From RHLJ01 sp040222455 (lineage in GTDB: Bacteria > Bacteroidota > Rhodothermia > Balneolales > Balneolaceae): a DNA stretch of 64,000 nt. The stretch covers positions 682,001-746,000 of the forward strand of contig JAVKDD010000011.1 in the NCBI GenBank assembly GCA_040222455.1. Reading direction: 5' to 3'. Positions 44,138 to 54,346 of this stretch are shown in pieces. Position 1 is the stretch's first letter. Each line of letters starts with the position of its first letter. The notes beneath the pieces are model-generated. The model was given only the letters and a program-made list of their open reading frames with translations. It was not told where the DNA came from and did not search any database. The translations under genes were made by a program, and so were the position numbers.

Positions 44138-45604
44138 ATGAAGAATCGTTGGCTTATCGCGGCATCAGCAGTAGGTATACACATTTCAATTGGCTCAGTA
44201 TACGCCTACAGTGCCTGGAAAATGCCACTGGAAAATATACTTGGTTGGACAGCAACCAATACATCAATGGCATTCAGTATTGCGATTTTTTTCCTTGGTC
44301 TTTCGGCTGCTATTCTTGGTAGAGTGATTGAGCGTCATGGTCCTTCCAAAGGTGCACTTCTTTCTGCGGCTTTCTTTTCAATTGGTTTATTTGGATCTGC
44401 ACTGGCAATTTATTTAGAAAGCATCTGGTTATTCTATCTATTTTTTGGGGTAATCAGCGGGATTGGTTTGGGACTCGGTTATATCTCACCAGTTTCAACT
44501 TTAGTTAAGTGGTTTCCAGACCGAAGGGGACTTGCAACTGGCTTGGCGATAATGGGATTTGGTTTTGGAGGACTTGTTTGTGCTCATTTAATTGATGTTT
44601 TTAATCCACCTTCTGCCGAATTAGTACTTCCAGCTGATATCATGGCCAAGGAATACGTTGATCTTACCATTATTGATCCAGATAAAGCAATGTCAATACT
44701 TTCCGAAGTACCAGATATCGAAGAGTACAAAGCAACTGAATTCAAGTTGATGGAAATGCAACGAACCGGAGAAGTGGAGAGTAATGTTTTTAGAAGTTTA
44801 GAAGCCTCTATTGCTCCATATAAAACGGTTGTCTTGTATGAGAAATCCAAGATAGCCACAACTTTTCTAGCCTTAGGTATCATTTATCTAATAGTAATGT
44901 TGCCTGGTGCATTGTACATCGCACCACCACCTGATTATTATATTGAACAGTTCGATTTAGAATCAAAAAATAACTCGAAAAGAAAAATTATCAATGTTCC
45001 GGATGTTTCTGCATTCGATGCATTGAAAACTCCAGGTTTTTATGGGCTATGGATTATGCTATTTATCAACGTTTCATGCGGTATTGCAGTGATAGCGACC
45101 GCGAAGAAAATGGGCTATGAAATGGTTCGCCTTTCGGTAGAAATGTCTAGTTTGCTGGTGATGGGAATCTCACTTTTCAACGGTTTTGGACGCATACTCT
45201 GGGCTTCATTTTCAGATTATATTGGCAGATCAAATACTTACGTAGCATTTTTTGTGATTCAAATGATTGCTTTTCCTTTGCTAGCAAATCTAACAACTAG
45301 TCCCATTTTATTCATGATTGTGACGTTCATCATCCTAACTTGCTACGGTGGGGGATTTGCAAGTATTCCAGCCTATATCAGCGATCTCTTCGGGTTAAAG
45401 GAAATGCCAACCATACACGGATTTATTCTTACGGCATGGTCTTTAGCCGGGATTGTTGGGCCCTTACTCAACTCGTATGTTTATGAACAAACTCAAAGCT
45501 ACCAACAAAGTTTATATATTTTTGGTGGAGCGTTCGTCATTGCATTAATAGTTTCTCTTTTGATGAAAATCGAAATGAAAAGAGTACAATCGAAAGCGAT
45601 TTAA
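44138..45604 (+). CDS. OFA-type MFS transporter (oxalate/formate antiporter family)
   Basis: 488 residues, 12 membrane helices, beginning 'MKNRWLIAASAVGIHISIGS', the OFA pattern also seen in E. coli YhjX. A hydrophilic insertion of about 90 residues (about 155-245) separates helices 6 and 7. I use ATG 44138; a TTG two codons earlier is a weaker choice. It stands 407 bp upstream of pflB in the same direction, so a monocarboxylate such as pyruvate or formate is a likely substrate. That link is inference. Confidence 0.88.
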   Translation: MKNRWLIAASAVGIHISIGSVYAYSAWKMPLENILGWTATNTSMAFSIAIFFLGLSAAILGRVIERHGPSKGALLSAAFFSIGLFGSALAIYLESIWLFYLFFGVISGIGLGLGYISPVSTLVKWFPDRRGLATGLAIMGFGFGGLVCAHLIDVFNPPSAELVLPADIMAKEYVDLTIIDPDKAMSILSEVPDIEEYKATEFKLMEMQRTGEVESNVFRSLEASIAPYKTVVLYEKSKIATTFLALGIIYLIVMLPGALYIAPPPDYYIEQFDLESKNNSKRKIINVPDVSAFDALKTPGFYGLWIMLFINVSCGIAVIATAKKMGYEMVRLSVEMSSLLVMGISLFNGFGRILWASFSDYIGRSNTYVAFFVIQMIAFPLLANLTTSPILFMIVTFIILTCYGGGFASIPAYISDLFGLKEMPTIHGFILTAWSLAGIVGPLLNSYVYEQTQSYQQSLYIFGGAFVIALIVSLLMKIEMKRVQSKAI

Positions 45605-45835
45605 TTAATCGCATTCACAATTTCTACTTCATTTGGGATAATTGATCTCGTAGTAGTAGTTCGGAATATTGAGATTGCTTTTTTTTCTGATAAACCAGAA
45701 CATACGCAAATGTGAATAAAGACATGCTAAATGCTAATTATTAGATCGGAAAACGATAATTTCAACTCTTTTTATTCAGACTCAATTTTCTTGATTTTCA
45801 TTGATTATTCATTCATGAGTACCTCTAGTTAATAC

Positions 45836-45849
45836 TGGAAGCGCTTCCA
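45836..45849. promoter_or_regulatory. LacI/CcpA-type palindromic operator upstream of pflB
   Basis: Perfect 14-bp palindrome TGGAAGCGCTTCCA, extended to 24 bp with a single mismatched pair (AATAC...ATATT). This is the typical form of LacI-family operators. It lies about 163 bp upstream of the pflB ATG. Apart from it, I see no gene or RNA in the gap 45605-46011. Confidence 0.7.
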
Positions 45850-46011
45850 ATATTAAGCTATTGTTAACATTCTACTTTTCGGGATGGATATCTGCTAATC
45901 TTTATAGTGTCTTCATAATTTGAGAATATTATTAGATAATTAAAAAATAGGGGACGCTCAATCATCTGCAGTGTTCAATTCATCGATCAATCAGCTTAAA
46001 TTAATACGACT

Positions 46012-48288
46012 ATGAAAGCAATTACTAATAATTCTACGTTACCTTTTCTGACAGACGAGACTCCAACCGAGTATCGTGGTTTTACATCAGGTACATGGAA
46101 TTCAGAAATTGATGTACGAGATTTTATCCAGAAAAATTATTTACCATATGAAGGGGACAAAACATTTTTAACAGAACCTACCGATACTACTAATTTACTT
46201 TGGCAACAGGTTCTGAATCTGATGGTAAAGGAGCAAAAAGAAGGAGTTCTTGACGCCGATTCTGAACTTGTTTCTTCTATCGTATCTCATGGTCCTGGTT
46301 ACATTGATGAAGAGTTAGAACGAATAGTCGGTCTTCAAACAGATGCTCCCTTAAAACGGTCTATGATGCCATTTGGAGGTGTTCGAATGGCACAAAAAGC
46401 TTTAGAAAGTAACGGGTTTAGCTTTTCTGATAGAACAAAAGAGGCTTTTGCTTCAATACGAAAAACTCACAATGATGGCGTTTTTGATGGATACACTAAT
46501 GAAATTCTTAAAGCCCGCAAATCAGGTATTGTAACCGGACTTCCTGATGCTTATGCCCGTGGTCGAATTATTGGGGATTATCGTCGGGTAGCTTTATACG
46601 GAATGGATCGTTTATTAGAGGATAAAATTCAGCAACTGAATACACTTGAGCTCCACAATCTTAATGAAGAAACTATACGACTAAGAGAAGAACTGAATGA
46701 GCAAATCCGTTCGTTAAAAGAACTCAAGCAAATGGGCGCTAGTTATGGAATTGATATCTCAAATCCTGCTACGAATGCTACTGAAGCAGTACAATGGACT
46801 TATTTTGGTTATCTGGCAGCTGTAAAAGAGCAAAATGGTGCAGCGATGTCTTTTGGGCGGGTTTCCACTTTCCTTGACATCTACATTCAACGTGATCTTG
46901 AAGAGGGTAAATTAACTGAAGACACAGCACAGGAACTCATCGATCACTTGGTAATGAAGCTCCGAATGGTTCGCTTTATGCGCCCACCCGAGTACGATGC
47001 ATTATTTTCAGGAGACCCAACTTGGGTTACTGAAGTGATTGGCGGTATGGGAATTGATGGGCGAACTATGGTCACCAAAACATCATTCCGCTTCCTTCAA
47101 ACCTTACATAATTTAGGTCCGGCACCAGAACCAAACCTAACTGTTCTTTGGTCACAGAATTTACCTGAGGGTTTCAAAGACTTCTGTGTAGATACTTCCA
47201 TCAAAACATCGTCATTACAGTATGAAAATGATGATATGATGCGTGGCTATTGGGGTGATGATTATGGAATAGCATGCTGTGTTTCTGCTATGAAGATCGG
47301 GAAACAAATGCAGTTCTTTGGTGCACGAGCAAATCTTGCCAAAACTTTATTATATGCCATTAATGGTGGTAAAGATGAGATTTCGGGTGAGCAAATCGGT
47401 CCTGAATTAGCGCCAATTGTCAACGATACGCTAACGTTTGATGAGCTAATGCCAAAATTCGATGCAATGATGGACTGGCTTGCTGCAACCTACATGAATG
47501 CGTTGAATATAATCCACTTTATGCACGATAAATACTATTACGAACGACTGGAAATGGCGCTACATGACCGTGATGTATTCCGGACTATGGCATGTGGTAT
47601 TGCAGGGCTTTCTGTAGTGGCTGATTCGTTAAGTGCAGTGAAATATGCTAAAGTCCGCATCCTCAGAGATGACCGAGGACTTGCAACAGACTTCGATATT
47701 GAAGGTGAATTTCCAGTATTTGGTAACAATGATGACCGTGTAGATAATATCGCTCGTGATTTGGTGAAAATCTTCATGAACAAACTGAAGCAACAACCAA
47801 CATACAGAGATTCTGTACCTACCCAATCTATTCTTACCATCACATCTAACGTTGTATATGGGAATAAAACGGGAAATACTCCTGACGGACGTAAAAAAGG
47901 GGAACCTTTTGGTCCAGGCGCTAATCCAATGCACGGTCGTGATAAATCTGGTGCTGTAGCAAGTATGCAATCTGTAGCAAAACTGCCCTATGAATATGCT
48001 CAGGATGGAATTTCATATACATTCTCAATTGTGCCGGGAGCACTTGGTCGTACCGAGGAAGATCGAAAAGAAAACATGACAAGATTACTGGATGGATATT
48101 TCAGTGAAGGTGGACATCACATCAACGTGAATGTATTTAATCGTGAAACACTGATAGACGCAATGGAACATCCGGAGCTATATCCACAGCTTACTGTACG
48201 GGTATCTGGATATGCGGTAAATTTTAATAAGTTAACCAAAGAACAGCAATTGGATGTGATTTCAAGAACCTTCCATGAAAGCAATTAA
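46012..48288 (+). CDS. pflB: Pyruvate formate-lyase (formate C-acetyltransferase)
   Basis: Glycyl-radical enzyme turning pyruvate and CoA into acetyl-CoA and formate under anoxic conditions. 758 residues, matching the 760 of E. coli. The catalytic Cys pair is in 'YGIACCVSAMKIG' at about 421-422, and the radical Gly is in 'RVSGYAVNF' at about 733. The active-site Cys pair separates it from glycerol dehydratase and choline lyase. pflA follows at 61 nt. A LacI-type operator lies upstream. Confidence 0.97.
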   Translation: MKAITNNSTLPFLTDETPTEYRGFTSGTWNSEIDVRDFIQKNYLPYEGDKTFLTEPTDTTNLLWQQVLNLMVKEQKEGVLDADSELVSSIVSHGPGYIDEELERIVGLQTDAPLKRSMMPFGGVRMAQKALESNGFSFSDRTKEAFASIRKTHNDGVFDGYTNEILKARKSGIVTGLPDAYARGRIIGDYRRVALYGMDRLLEDKIQQLNTLELHNLNEETIRLREELNEQIRSLKELKQMGASYGIDISNPATNATEAVQWTYFGYLAAVKEQNGAAMSFGRVSTFLDIYIQRDLEEGKLTEDTAQELIDHLVMKLRMVRFMRPPEYDALFSGDPTWVTEVIGGMGIDGRTMVTKTSFRFLQTLHNLGPAPEPNLTVLWSQNLPEGFKDFCVDTSIKTSSLQYENDDMMRGYWGDDYGIACCVSAMKIGKQMQFFGARANLAKTLLYAINGGKDEISGEQIGPELAPIVNDTLTFDELMPKFDAMMDWLAATYMNALNIIHFMHDKYYYERLEMALHDRDVFRTMACGIAGLSVVADSLSAVKYAKVRILRDDRGLATDFDIEGEFPVFGNNDDRVDNIARDLVKIFMNKLKQQPTYRDSVPTQSILTITSNVVYGNKTGNTPDGRKKGEPFGPGANPMHGRDKSGAVASMQSVAKLPYEYAQDGISYTFSIVPGALGRTEEDRKENMTRLLDGYFSEGGHHINVNVFNRETLIDAMEHPELYPQLTVRVSGYAVNFNKLTKEQQLDVISRTFHESN

Positions 48289-48318
48289 AAAGAATAATAG
48301 ATAATAGAACAGAGATAA

Positions 48319-48347
48319 GGGCGCCAGCTTAAATGGTGCTCTTTTTT
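48319..48347 (+). terminator. Hairpin and T run between pflB and pflA
   Basis: 8-bp stem with two G-U wobbles (arms 48319-48326 and 48334-48341), 7-nt loop, then T from 48342 to 48347. It sits just before pflA, so it may be a partial terminator that keeps the activase less abundant than the lyase. Confidence 0.7.
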
Positions 48348-48367
48348 CTATGAGTAAGGATAGAGAA

Positions 48368-49102
48368 ATGGAAAATGTAACCGGATATTTGCACTCGGTA
48401 GAAACAGCAGGAACGTTAGATGGTCCAGGAATACGAAGGGTATTATTCTTGAACGGATGCCCTTTAAACTGTGTCTATTGCCATAATCCAGATACTCGAT
48501 TATGTAAGGGAGGAACCAAAACAGAATCCTTTGCAGAACTTAAAGCAATTCATAAACAACAACATTTACTTAAATCATGGAATGGAGGAGTAACTATTTC
48601 AGGTGGAGAACCACTCATTCAGCCAAAGTTTGTGAAATCCATATTTGAAGGGTGCAAATTAATGGGACTCCATACCGCACTGGATACTTCTGGCTTTACA
48701 GGTAAACTCGCTGATGACGAACTTCTTTCTTATACCGATCTAGTATTACTCGATATTAAACATCTGGACCCAGAAGGCTATAATAGACTTACTGGAGTTG
48801 ATTTAAAGCCCACGCTCGATTTTGCAGAACGACTCGCAGTTATGAATAAACCCGTTTGGCTCAGATTTGTACTCGTTCCCGGCTACACCGATGATATGAA
48901 TGCAGTAAGCAAGATGGCTAAGTATGCTCGAAAGCTCGGTAATGTAGAGCGGGTAGAAGTCTTGCCATTTCACAAAATGGGTGAATACAAATGGGAGGCA
49001 TTGGATATGAAGTATGAGTTGTATGACACGCCTGAACCCGATTCTGAATTACTGGCATCTACCAAAGCTCAATTTAAAAAGGAAGGGCTGGAGGTTTACT
49101 GA
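48368..49102 (+). CDS. pflA: Pyruvate formate-lyase activating enzyme
   Basis: Radical SAM enzyme that puts the glycyl radical into PflB. The iron-sulfur motif CxxxCxxC is 'GCPLNCVYCHNPDT' near residues 24-37; 'GTLDGPGIRRVLFL' and 'ISGGEPLIQPKF' are family motifs. About 244 residues. I prefer ATG 48368 because AAGGA sits 7 nt before it and its start aligns with E. coli PflA; the ATG at 48350 would add six residues right after the hairpin. Confidence 0.95.
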   Translation: MENVTGYLHSVETAGTLDGPGIRRVLFLNGCPLNCVYCHNPDTRLCKGGTKTESFAELKAIHKQQHLLKSWNGGVTISGGEPLIQPKFVKSIFEGCKLMGLHTALDTSGFTGKLADDELLSYTDLVLLDIKHLDPEGYNRLTGVDLKPTLDFAERLAVMNKPVWLRFVLVPGYTDDMNAVSKMAKYARKLGNVERVEVLPFHKMGEYKWEALDMKYELYDTPEPDSELLASTKAQFKKEGLEVY

Positions 49103-49274
49103 TCTTAGAATCCCTTATCTAGATAAAGCATCTGATTGGATAAGGAATTGCACAAGCGGATGCTTGCGCTAAGGTGGGGGCAAACAAGTTGTCAATCCGG
49201 GCTTGACTCGGGATCTATAAAGATAAATTCATCGATATGGCTTTAATCTAAATCAGAGTGCCACACTCGACAGA

Positions 49275-49293
49275 TGCTGAATTAAATTCAGCA
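49275..49293. repeat. REP-like palindrome (TGCTGAATT arms)
   Basis: Perfect 9-bp arms around one base, in the family 'AGATGCTGAAnnAAnTTCAGCATGACA'; related copy at 51337-51355. The 323-bp gap 49103-49425 also has a 12-bp palindrome TTATCTAGATAA (49115-49126) and a 'GGGCTTGACTCGGGATCTAT' segment (about 49199) matching that near 43930. No gene seen. Confidence 0.55.
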
Positions 49294-49425
49294 TGACAAC
49301 CTCTTATCTTTATTGAAAATAAGCATCTAAAGCATAAGAGAATGAGTGCTATAGAATCGAGAGGTTTATTGATTTCTGAGCCCTACACAATCGGTAATCA
49401 AGAGATTCGAAGTGACAAGAAACCA

Positions 49426-51228
49426 TCAGTTCTTGTTTAATGAGGATATGGATATTTTCTTATAATAAAGCCCCTCACTACTGTCGAAGAATATCCGCTG
49501 ATTATTTTTTATTTCATAAGAATAAAAAAGTAGTGAATCACCATCCGAAACTAATCCACCAATTATTGATTCTGATTCTCTGTTGTTCGGACCGGTAACT
49601 AATCTTCCAATAGGATTCAAGCTTTGATAATTAACGGCATCTATGTAGCCAATATGGTTAGTTGGTTTCCAAAAAGGTTTGACCATATGCTTATGAATTT
49701 GACCACTTAAATAAATATTCTGATCATCGAAAGTAATCGACTCAATGGACACAAGATCGGCATATACGCCAAAGCGATTATTTGCCAGTAATTCCCCAGT
49801 TATAAGATCCGTTCTTTGCAGGTGCACAAACATCATCGAATCTTCACTAAGTGTGTAATAACTTAGAATCTGGTTTTGAGTTGTATCTATAGTGAATTCA
49901 AGTAAATGATCTGGTGTAAAAGGAGTTTTCTTATCATATAACTCCTGTTCCCAGATTATTTTATTAGTAGAATCTCTGCGCTGAATCCACATACTTGCTA
50001 TATGCGATAAAGGTCTAAAAGAAACAGAAAATAGTTTGTCAGTACTTCCTGGAATGCTTTCTATCTGGCCAATAAGTTGTGAATCAAAATCACTAATTGA
50101 CTCTGGCGAATAATTTAAAATCCAAATACTATCGAGCCTGCTAAAACTCAGTAACTCATTTTTGTTATGTGATTTTAACAACTGAATCTCATTTTTAGAA
50201 TCTGAATACAGTGAAATAAAATCCGGTTCTTCTGTTTGATCAAGCAAGAAGGTTTGATAATGGCTTCCGTCTTCAGAAAACAATGTAAAAAAGATCAGAT
50301 TACTCTCTGGGACAAATCCCCATTGAATTAGTAACTCAGCTTCTGGAGCATGTAGTAAAGAGTACGAGTAAGACCAGTAATTTCCCTCTGGGTCAATATA
50401 TTTTTCCCAAATAACTTTGGAATCTTTAATCCGACCTATTTGATAAAAGGAAGAAAACCATACTGAATGGTCAGAATCAATGATCAGCTGCTCTAAAGAA
50501 CCCCCTGAATAATTTTCGATTTCAGTTGTTATTATGTCATTGTTTGAAGGAGATAAATCATAATACTTTGTTTGTGGATTAACAAGATTTTGCGTCAATG
50601 AAAACAAATATGGAGTTAATTCATTCGTGATACTTGAAGCAATTATTATGGCTAAAGTGGCTTTTGGTATACTGAAATACCATTTATTAAAGGATAATGT
50701 TTGAAACTGATAAATACAGAATAGGATCAATAAACCTATTGTAAACCAATCCAAAAAGTCACTAAAAGGAAGAGTGTTCTGAATAAAGAAGAGAGCTAAT
50801 ATTAGTAGAAATAGGGCAGAGGTTTGATACAAAGATAAGCGGTAAAAAAAATACCAACTTTCTTTATTAAAAAATAAGAGTTTAAGTGAAATAAAGTACG
50901 TAGGTAGTAAAATCACCATGTTTATATACGCAGCGTAATTTTGAGAAATACTTTCCTGTACTCTTTGATACTCCTGTTCTCGCAAGGTTACATTCAAAAA
51001 ATCGACCACACTTCTTGACTCAATCCAACTAGGATCAAATAAATAAACTATTATAAAGACGCTGGATATTGTTGCTAAAGTAAAACGTAATGCGGGGGTA
51101 TAAGTGCCCTTTGGGGCGTAGGTTACTTTTACGGGGTTGATTAAGATGCTAAATAGAGTACGTAAGTACTTAGGGTCATAATCCGAAATACTACTGTAAA
51201 GCTCCTTTAGTTCTTCTTTTAGGCTCAT
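49426..51228 (-). CDS. Membrane protein with N-terminal multi-helix part and C-terminal repeat domain, unknown
   Basis: 600 residues. The N-terminal region (about 1-210) opens 'PKYLRTLFSILINPVKVTYA' and has about five membrane helices, reminiscent of DUF3667-type proteins. The C-terminal 390 residues are predicted beta-rich and probably outside the membrane, with repeated phrases such as 'DHSVWFSSFYQIGRIKDSKV' that suggest a propeller. No enzyme motif seen. It may share a transcript with 51369-52211 (140-nt gap holding a REP palindrome). Confidence 0.6.
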   Translation of the reverse strand: MSLKEELKELYSSISDYDPKYLRTLFSILINPVKVTYAPKGTYTPALRFTLATISSVFIIVYLFDPSWIESRSVVDFLNVTLREQEYQRVQESISQNYAAYINMVILLPTYFISLKLLFFNKESWYFFYRLSLYQTSALFLLILALFFIQNTLPFSDFLDWFTIGLLILFCIYQFQTLSFNKWYFSIPKATLAIIIASSITNELTPYLFSLTQNLVNPQTKYYDLSPSNNDIITTEIENYSGGSLEQLIIDSDHSVWFSSFYQIGRIKDSKVIWEKYIDPEGNYWSYSYSLLHAPEAELLIQWGFVPESNLIFFTLFSEDGSHYQTFLLDQTEEPDFISLYSDSKNEIQLLKSHNKNELLSFSRLDSIWILNYSPESISDFDSQLIGQIESIPGSTDKLFSVSFRPLSHIASMWIQRRDSTNKIIWEQELYDKKTPFTPDHLLEFTIDTTQNQILSYYTLSEDSMMFVHLQRTDLITGELLANNRFGVYADLVSIESITFDDQNIYLSGQIHKHMVKPFWKPTNHIGYIDAVNYQSLNPIGRLVTGPNNRESESIIGGLVSDGDSLLFYSYEIKNNQRIFFDSSEGLYYKKISISSLNKN

Positions 51229-51336
51229 AAGAAAAACTACTTTAATACATTGAATTATCCAATAAACAAACCAATTTATAACTACTTGGCTAAGATTAAT
51301 CTAGCAAAACTAATCTAGAGAATCACACCTTACAGA

Positions 51337-51355
51337 TGCTGAATCAAGTTCAGCA
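51337..51355. repeat. REP-like palindrome (TGCTGAA arms)
   Basis: TGCTGAA (51337-51343) and TTCAGCA (51349-51355) with loop TCAAG, followed by TGACA. Same family as 49275-49293. Confidence 0.55.
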
Positions 51356-51368
51356 TGACAATTTATTT

Positions 51369-52211
51369 CTAATTAGTGCTAGGTGTATTAATAAATGATT
51401 CTTGAATATCTTCAAACTCATTTTGGAGTTCATCAAACCTTCTAAATTCATTTGTTATCAAATTGTAGTAATAAACTCGTCTGGTTTTCTCATAATAGTT
51501 TTTTAGTGCAAGAGGTGAATTTTTATCTTCAATAATTTCATCAAAGTATATTTCATTATGATTATCCGAAAACCAGTAAGAATCTAATACTAAAGAATCA
51601 GGAGTAATTTGACGAAAATTGGTTCCATCTAAATCTGATAAGTAATAAGGCATATTATCTTTATCATTAATTCTTGAATCATCATTATCATCAGAAAGAG
51701 CAATTCTATAAAGAGCAAAAGGAAAAGTTGACCTTCTATTAGTGGAGTAAGAATATCTTTCACCTCCAATTAGATGTTCACTGATGTATCCATTCGAAGG
51801 CAGTAATCTCCGAACTTCAGATCGGTCTTCCTTAAAGAAAATAATATTAACTGCAGCTCCAATCATATAGATTGATATATCAGAAGCGCTACTTATATCA
51901 TCTAAAACATCTTGAGGAAGTTTTTTATCCATTACTACTACAGAAGAGAAGTAAAAATCTGAAGAATCTATTTTTGAAGGCCTTTCGTAAATAAGATGTT
52001 GTAAATCAATATTTAGTTCACCTGCTTTATCAGCCTTTTTACCAACAATCAATCCGCGTTCATGTTGTTCATCAGCAAAGAAGTTCAAATCGTTTCTAAC
52101 AAATTCTAAAAACATTGAAGGTAAAGTGAAAAGCAAAAGTAGTGCGAAGGCGATACCATTAAAAGTCCAAATAATTCTGATAAATTTAGATTTTGGGTAA
52201 GAATCACTCAT
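51369..52211 (-). CDS. Membrane-anchored protein of unknown function
   Basis: About 280 residues. I use ATG 52211 (MSDSYPKSKFIRIIWTFNG), which follows the upstream E1 stop by 13 nt, instead of an ATG at 52247 inside that gene. One membrane helix at about 8-30 ('IIWTFNGIAFALLLLFTLPS'), then a soluble, probably periplasmic part with 'DNMPYYLSDLDGTNFRQITP', a TolB/WD-type propeller phrase. Close spacing suggests cotranscription with the E1 gene, but the roles need not be related. Confidence 0.6.
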   Translation of the reverse strand: MSDSYPKSKFIRIIWTFNGIAFALLLLFTLPSMFLEFVRNDLNFFADEQHERGLIVGKKADKAGELNIDLQHLIYERPSKIDSSDFYFSSVVVMDKKLPQDVLDDISSASDISIYMIGAAVNIIFFKEDRSEVRRLLPSNGYISEHLIGGERYSYSTNRRSTFPFALYRIALSDDNDDSRINDKDNMPYYLSDLDGTNFRQITPDSLVLDSYWFSDNHNEIYFDEIIEDKNSPLALKNYYEKTRRVYYYNLITNEFRRFDELQNEFEDIQESFINTPSTN

Positions 52212-52224
52212 AAATAAAATTTCA

Positions 52225-54210
52225 TCAATAATTAAGTAGCTGATCAACTTTAACTTTTATCGAATCTAAATTCAAATACCCATCCTCCAGTCCTTTATTA
52301 AATGGAATTGGCATATCGAGGGAAGCACAACGGAGAACGGGTGCATCGAGGTGTTCAAAGCAGTGTTCGTTAATGTAGGCGCTGATTTCACTCATCGGTC
52401 CCATAATAAGTGATGGTTCTTGGAGCAATAATACTTTATTGGTTTTCTGAACGGTAGCTTTAATTGCTTCGTAATCGAGAGGAGCGAGGCAGCGTAAATC
52501 TAACACTTCTAAAGAAATATCATTCTTAGCAAATTCTTCAGCCGTTTCTAATGCCCATTGAACTCCCATTCCATAAGTAATGATGGAAGCGTCTTTTCCT
52601 TCTCTATGGACTTTAGCTGTACCAAGTGGTTCATAACTTGCTTTGTCAGATGTATTGGCTCTCAGACTTCGATAGAGCTTCTTATGCTCAAAGAAAAGAA
52701 CGGGATTAGGATCGTATAGAGAGCTGTATAATAAATTCTGGGCATCTTCTACCGTTCCCGGCACTACAATCTTTAATCCCGCGTGAGGCATAAACCAACC
52801 TTCAGGAGATTGAGAATGAAAAGGTCCGGCGCCAACTCCACCGCCATGTGGCATCCGAATGGTAATATTAAGTGGGGGAGACCATCGATAATGCGATTTT
52901 GCAATATTTTGAATAATCTGATTCATACCACACGTTACAAAATCGGAAAACTGCATTTCTACTACGGGTTTAAAGCCTTCTAATGCTAAACCCACGGCTG
53001 CTCCTAATACTCCGGATTCGATAATAGGAGTATTCCTAATTCGATCTCTTCCAAATTGTTCGATAAAACCATCGGTGATTTTAAAAACACCTCCATACTC
53101 AGCTACATCCTGACCCATTATCAAAAAGGTATCATCTTCTTCAAATGCTTGCTTCATTGAACTTTGAATTACATCTACAAAGCGTTTTTCTGAACTAGAA
53201 CCATTTTTCGTAGTAGAAGGGATTTGAGGTGATGATGAAGAGAATACCGCACCAAGCTCAGTTTCTTTATCAAAAATCGGTTCACTAGCAATAAGCGCTC
53301 TATCTAAATCTTCCTTGAAAGAAGCATCAACTTCTTCACGAATGGCATCAAAGTCTACTTGCGAGTGCAAATGATGTGATTCCATATACTGCTCAAAACG
53401 AAGAATTGGATCTTTTTTAGACCAATCATCAAACATATCTTCGGGCACATAAGCAGTTCCAGAAGCTTCTTCATGTCCACGCATCCGAAAAGTCTGAGCT
53501 TCAATTAAAACGGGTTCACCCTTTAAAGCGAGTTTTCTGGCTTTTTTCACAGCATCCATCACTTCAAGTATATTATTTCCGTCGATATGCATTCCATGAA
53601 TTCCATATCCTTTTGCTCGATCAACCAATCGATCACAAGCATATTGTTCAGCAGTAGGAGTTGAGAGACCATATCCGTTGTTTTCAATAATAAACACAAC
53701 GGGAAGTTTCCAAACTGCGGCTAGGTTTAATGCTTCATGAAAATCACCTTCGCTGGTGGCACCATCGCCAGTAAATGAAAAAGCAACAGCATCTTCTTTT
53801 TTTAGTTTTTTTGAAAGAGCCAACCCATCAGCAACAGGGAGCATAGCACCAAGATGAGAAATCATTCCAACAATATTATGTTCCATGCTTCCAAAATGAA
53901 AAGAGCGTTCCCGACCTTTACTGAAGCCATCTGCTTTTCCAAAAAGTTGACAAAACAGCGGATAAAAAGGGACATCTCTTGTTGTAAATACACCAAGGTT
54001 CCGGTGCATCGGAAGTATATAATCTTCCTTTTTGCTAGATAGCGTAACTCCAACGGCTATAGCCTCTTGCCCAATTCCTGAAAACCATTTACTAATCTTA
54101 TTCTGGCGAAGAAGAGTAAGCATTCGCTCCTCGATTCTACGGGGCAGTAGAAGCGCTTTATAAATATCGAGTGCTTTTGTATTTGGAAGTTTTTTGGTTG
54201 GTTTTATCAC
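52225..54210 (-). CDS. Fused E1 alpha/beta subunit of a 2-oxo acid dehydrogenase complex
   Basis: 661 residues joining both E1 subunits. The alpha part (about 1-310) has the thiamine-diphosphate motif 'GDGATSEGDFHEALNLAAV' and 'ENNGYGLSTPT'. The beta part (about 335-661) has 'IMGQDVAEYGGVFKITDGF', 'EMQFSDFVTCGMNQIIQN' and 'IRMPHGGGVGAGPFHSQSPE'. It decarboxylates a 2-oxo acid and passes the acyl group to E2. The wording is closest to branched-chain (2-oxoisovalerate) E1; a pyruvate enzyme is possible. No E2 or E3 gene lies within the window. Fusions of this kind are common in Bacteroidota. Confidence 0.9.
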   Translation of the reverse strand: MIKPTKKLPNTKALDIYKALLLPRRIEERMLTLLRQNKISKWFSGIGQEAIAVGVTLSSKKEDYILPMHRNLGVFTTRDVPFYPLFCQLFGKADGFSKGRERSFHFGSMEHNIVGMISHLGAMLPVADGLALSKKLKKEDAVAFSFTGDGATSEGDFHEALNLAAVWKLPVVFIIENNGYGLSTPTAEQYACDRLVDRAKGYGIHGMHIDGNNILEVMDAVKKARKLALKGEPVLIEAQTFRMRGHEEASGTAYVPEDMFDDWSKKDPILRFEQYMESHHLHSQVDFDAIREEVDASFKEDLDRALIASEPIFDKETELGAVFSSSSPQIPSTTKNGSSSEKRFVDVIQSSMKQAFEEDDTFLIMGQDVAEYGGVFKITDGFIEQFGRDRIRNTPIIESGVLGAAVGLALEGFKPVVEMQFSDFVTCGMNQIIQNIAKSHYRWSPPLNITIRMPHGGGVGAGPFHSQSPEGWFMPHAGLKIVVPGTVEDAQNLLYSSLYDPNPVLFFEHKKLYRSLRANTSDKASYEPLGTAKVHREGKDASIITYGMGVQWALETAEEFAKNDISLEVLDLRCLAPLDYEAIKATVQKTNKVLLLQEPSLIMGPMSEISAYINEHCFEHLDAPVLRCASLDMPIPFNKGLEDGYLNLDSIKVKVDQLLNY

Positions 54211-54241
54211 TGAAAGAATAGTTAGCTAGTTAGAAAACTAA

Positions 54242-54274
54242 ATTGTCATCCTGAAATAAGTTCAGGACGACAAT
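54242..54274. repeat. REP-like hairpin with 14-bp arms
   Basis: Arms 54242-54255 and 54261-54274 pair with one mismatch (ATTGTCATCCTGAA ... TTCAGGACGACAAT). It sits between the DHS-like gene and E1 and may end the speA-DHS transcript. Confidence 0.6.
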
Positions 54275-54346
54275 AATAATTGGGATTCCAAGCGAAAGAA
54301 GTTTGTCTTTTATTAAACTGAATCATTCTTAATTAAACATTAAAAC

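Noticed and set aside
49115..49126. 12-bp palindrome TTATCTAGATAA as an operator
   Set aside because: It lies downstream of pflA between convergent genes, with no promoter near it; likely chance in AT-rich DNA.
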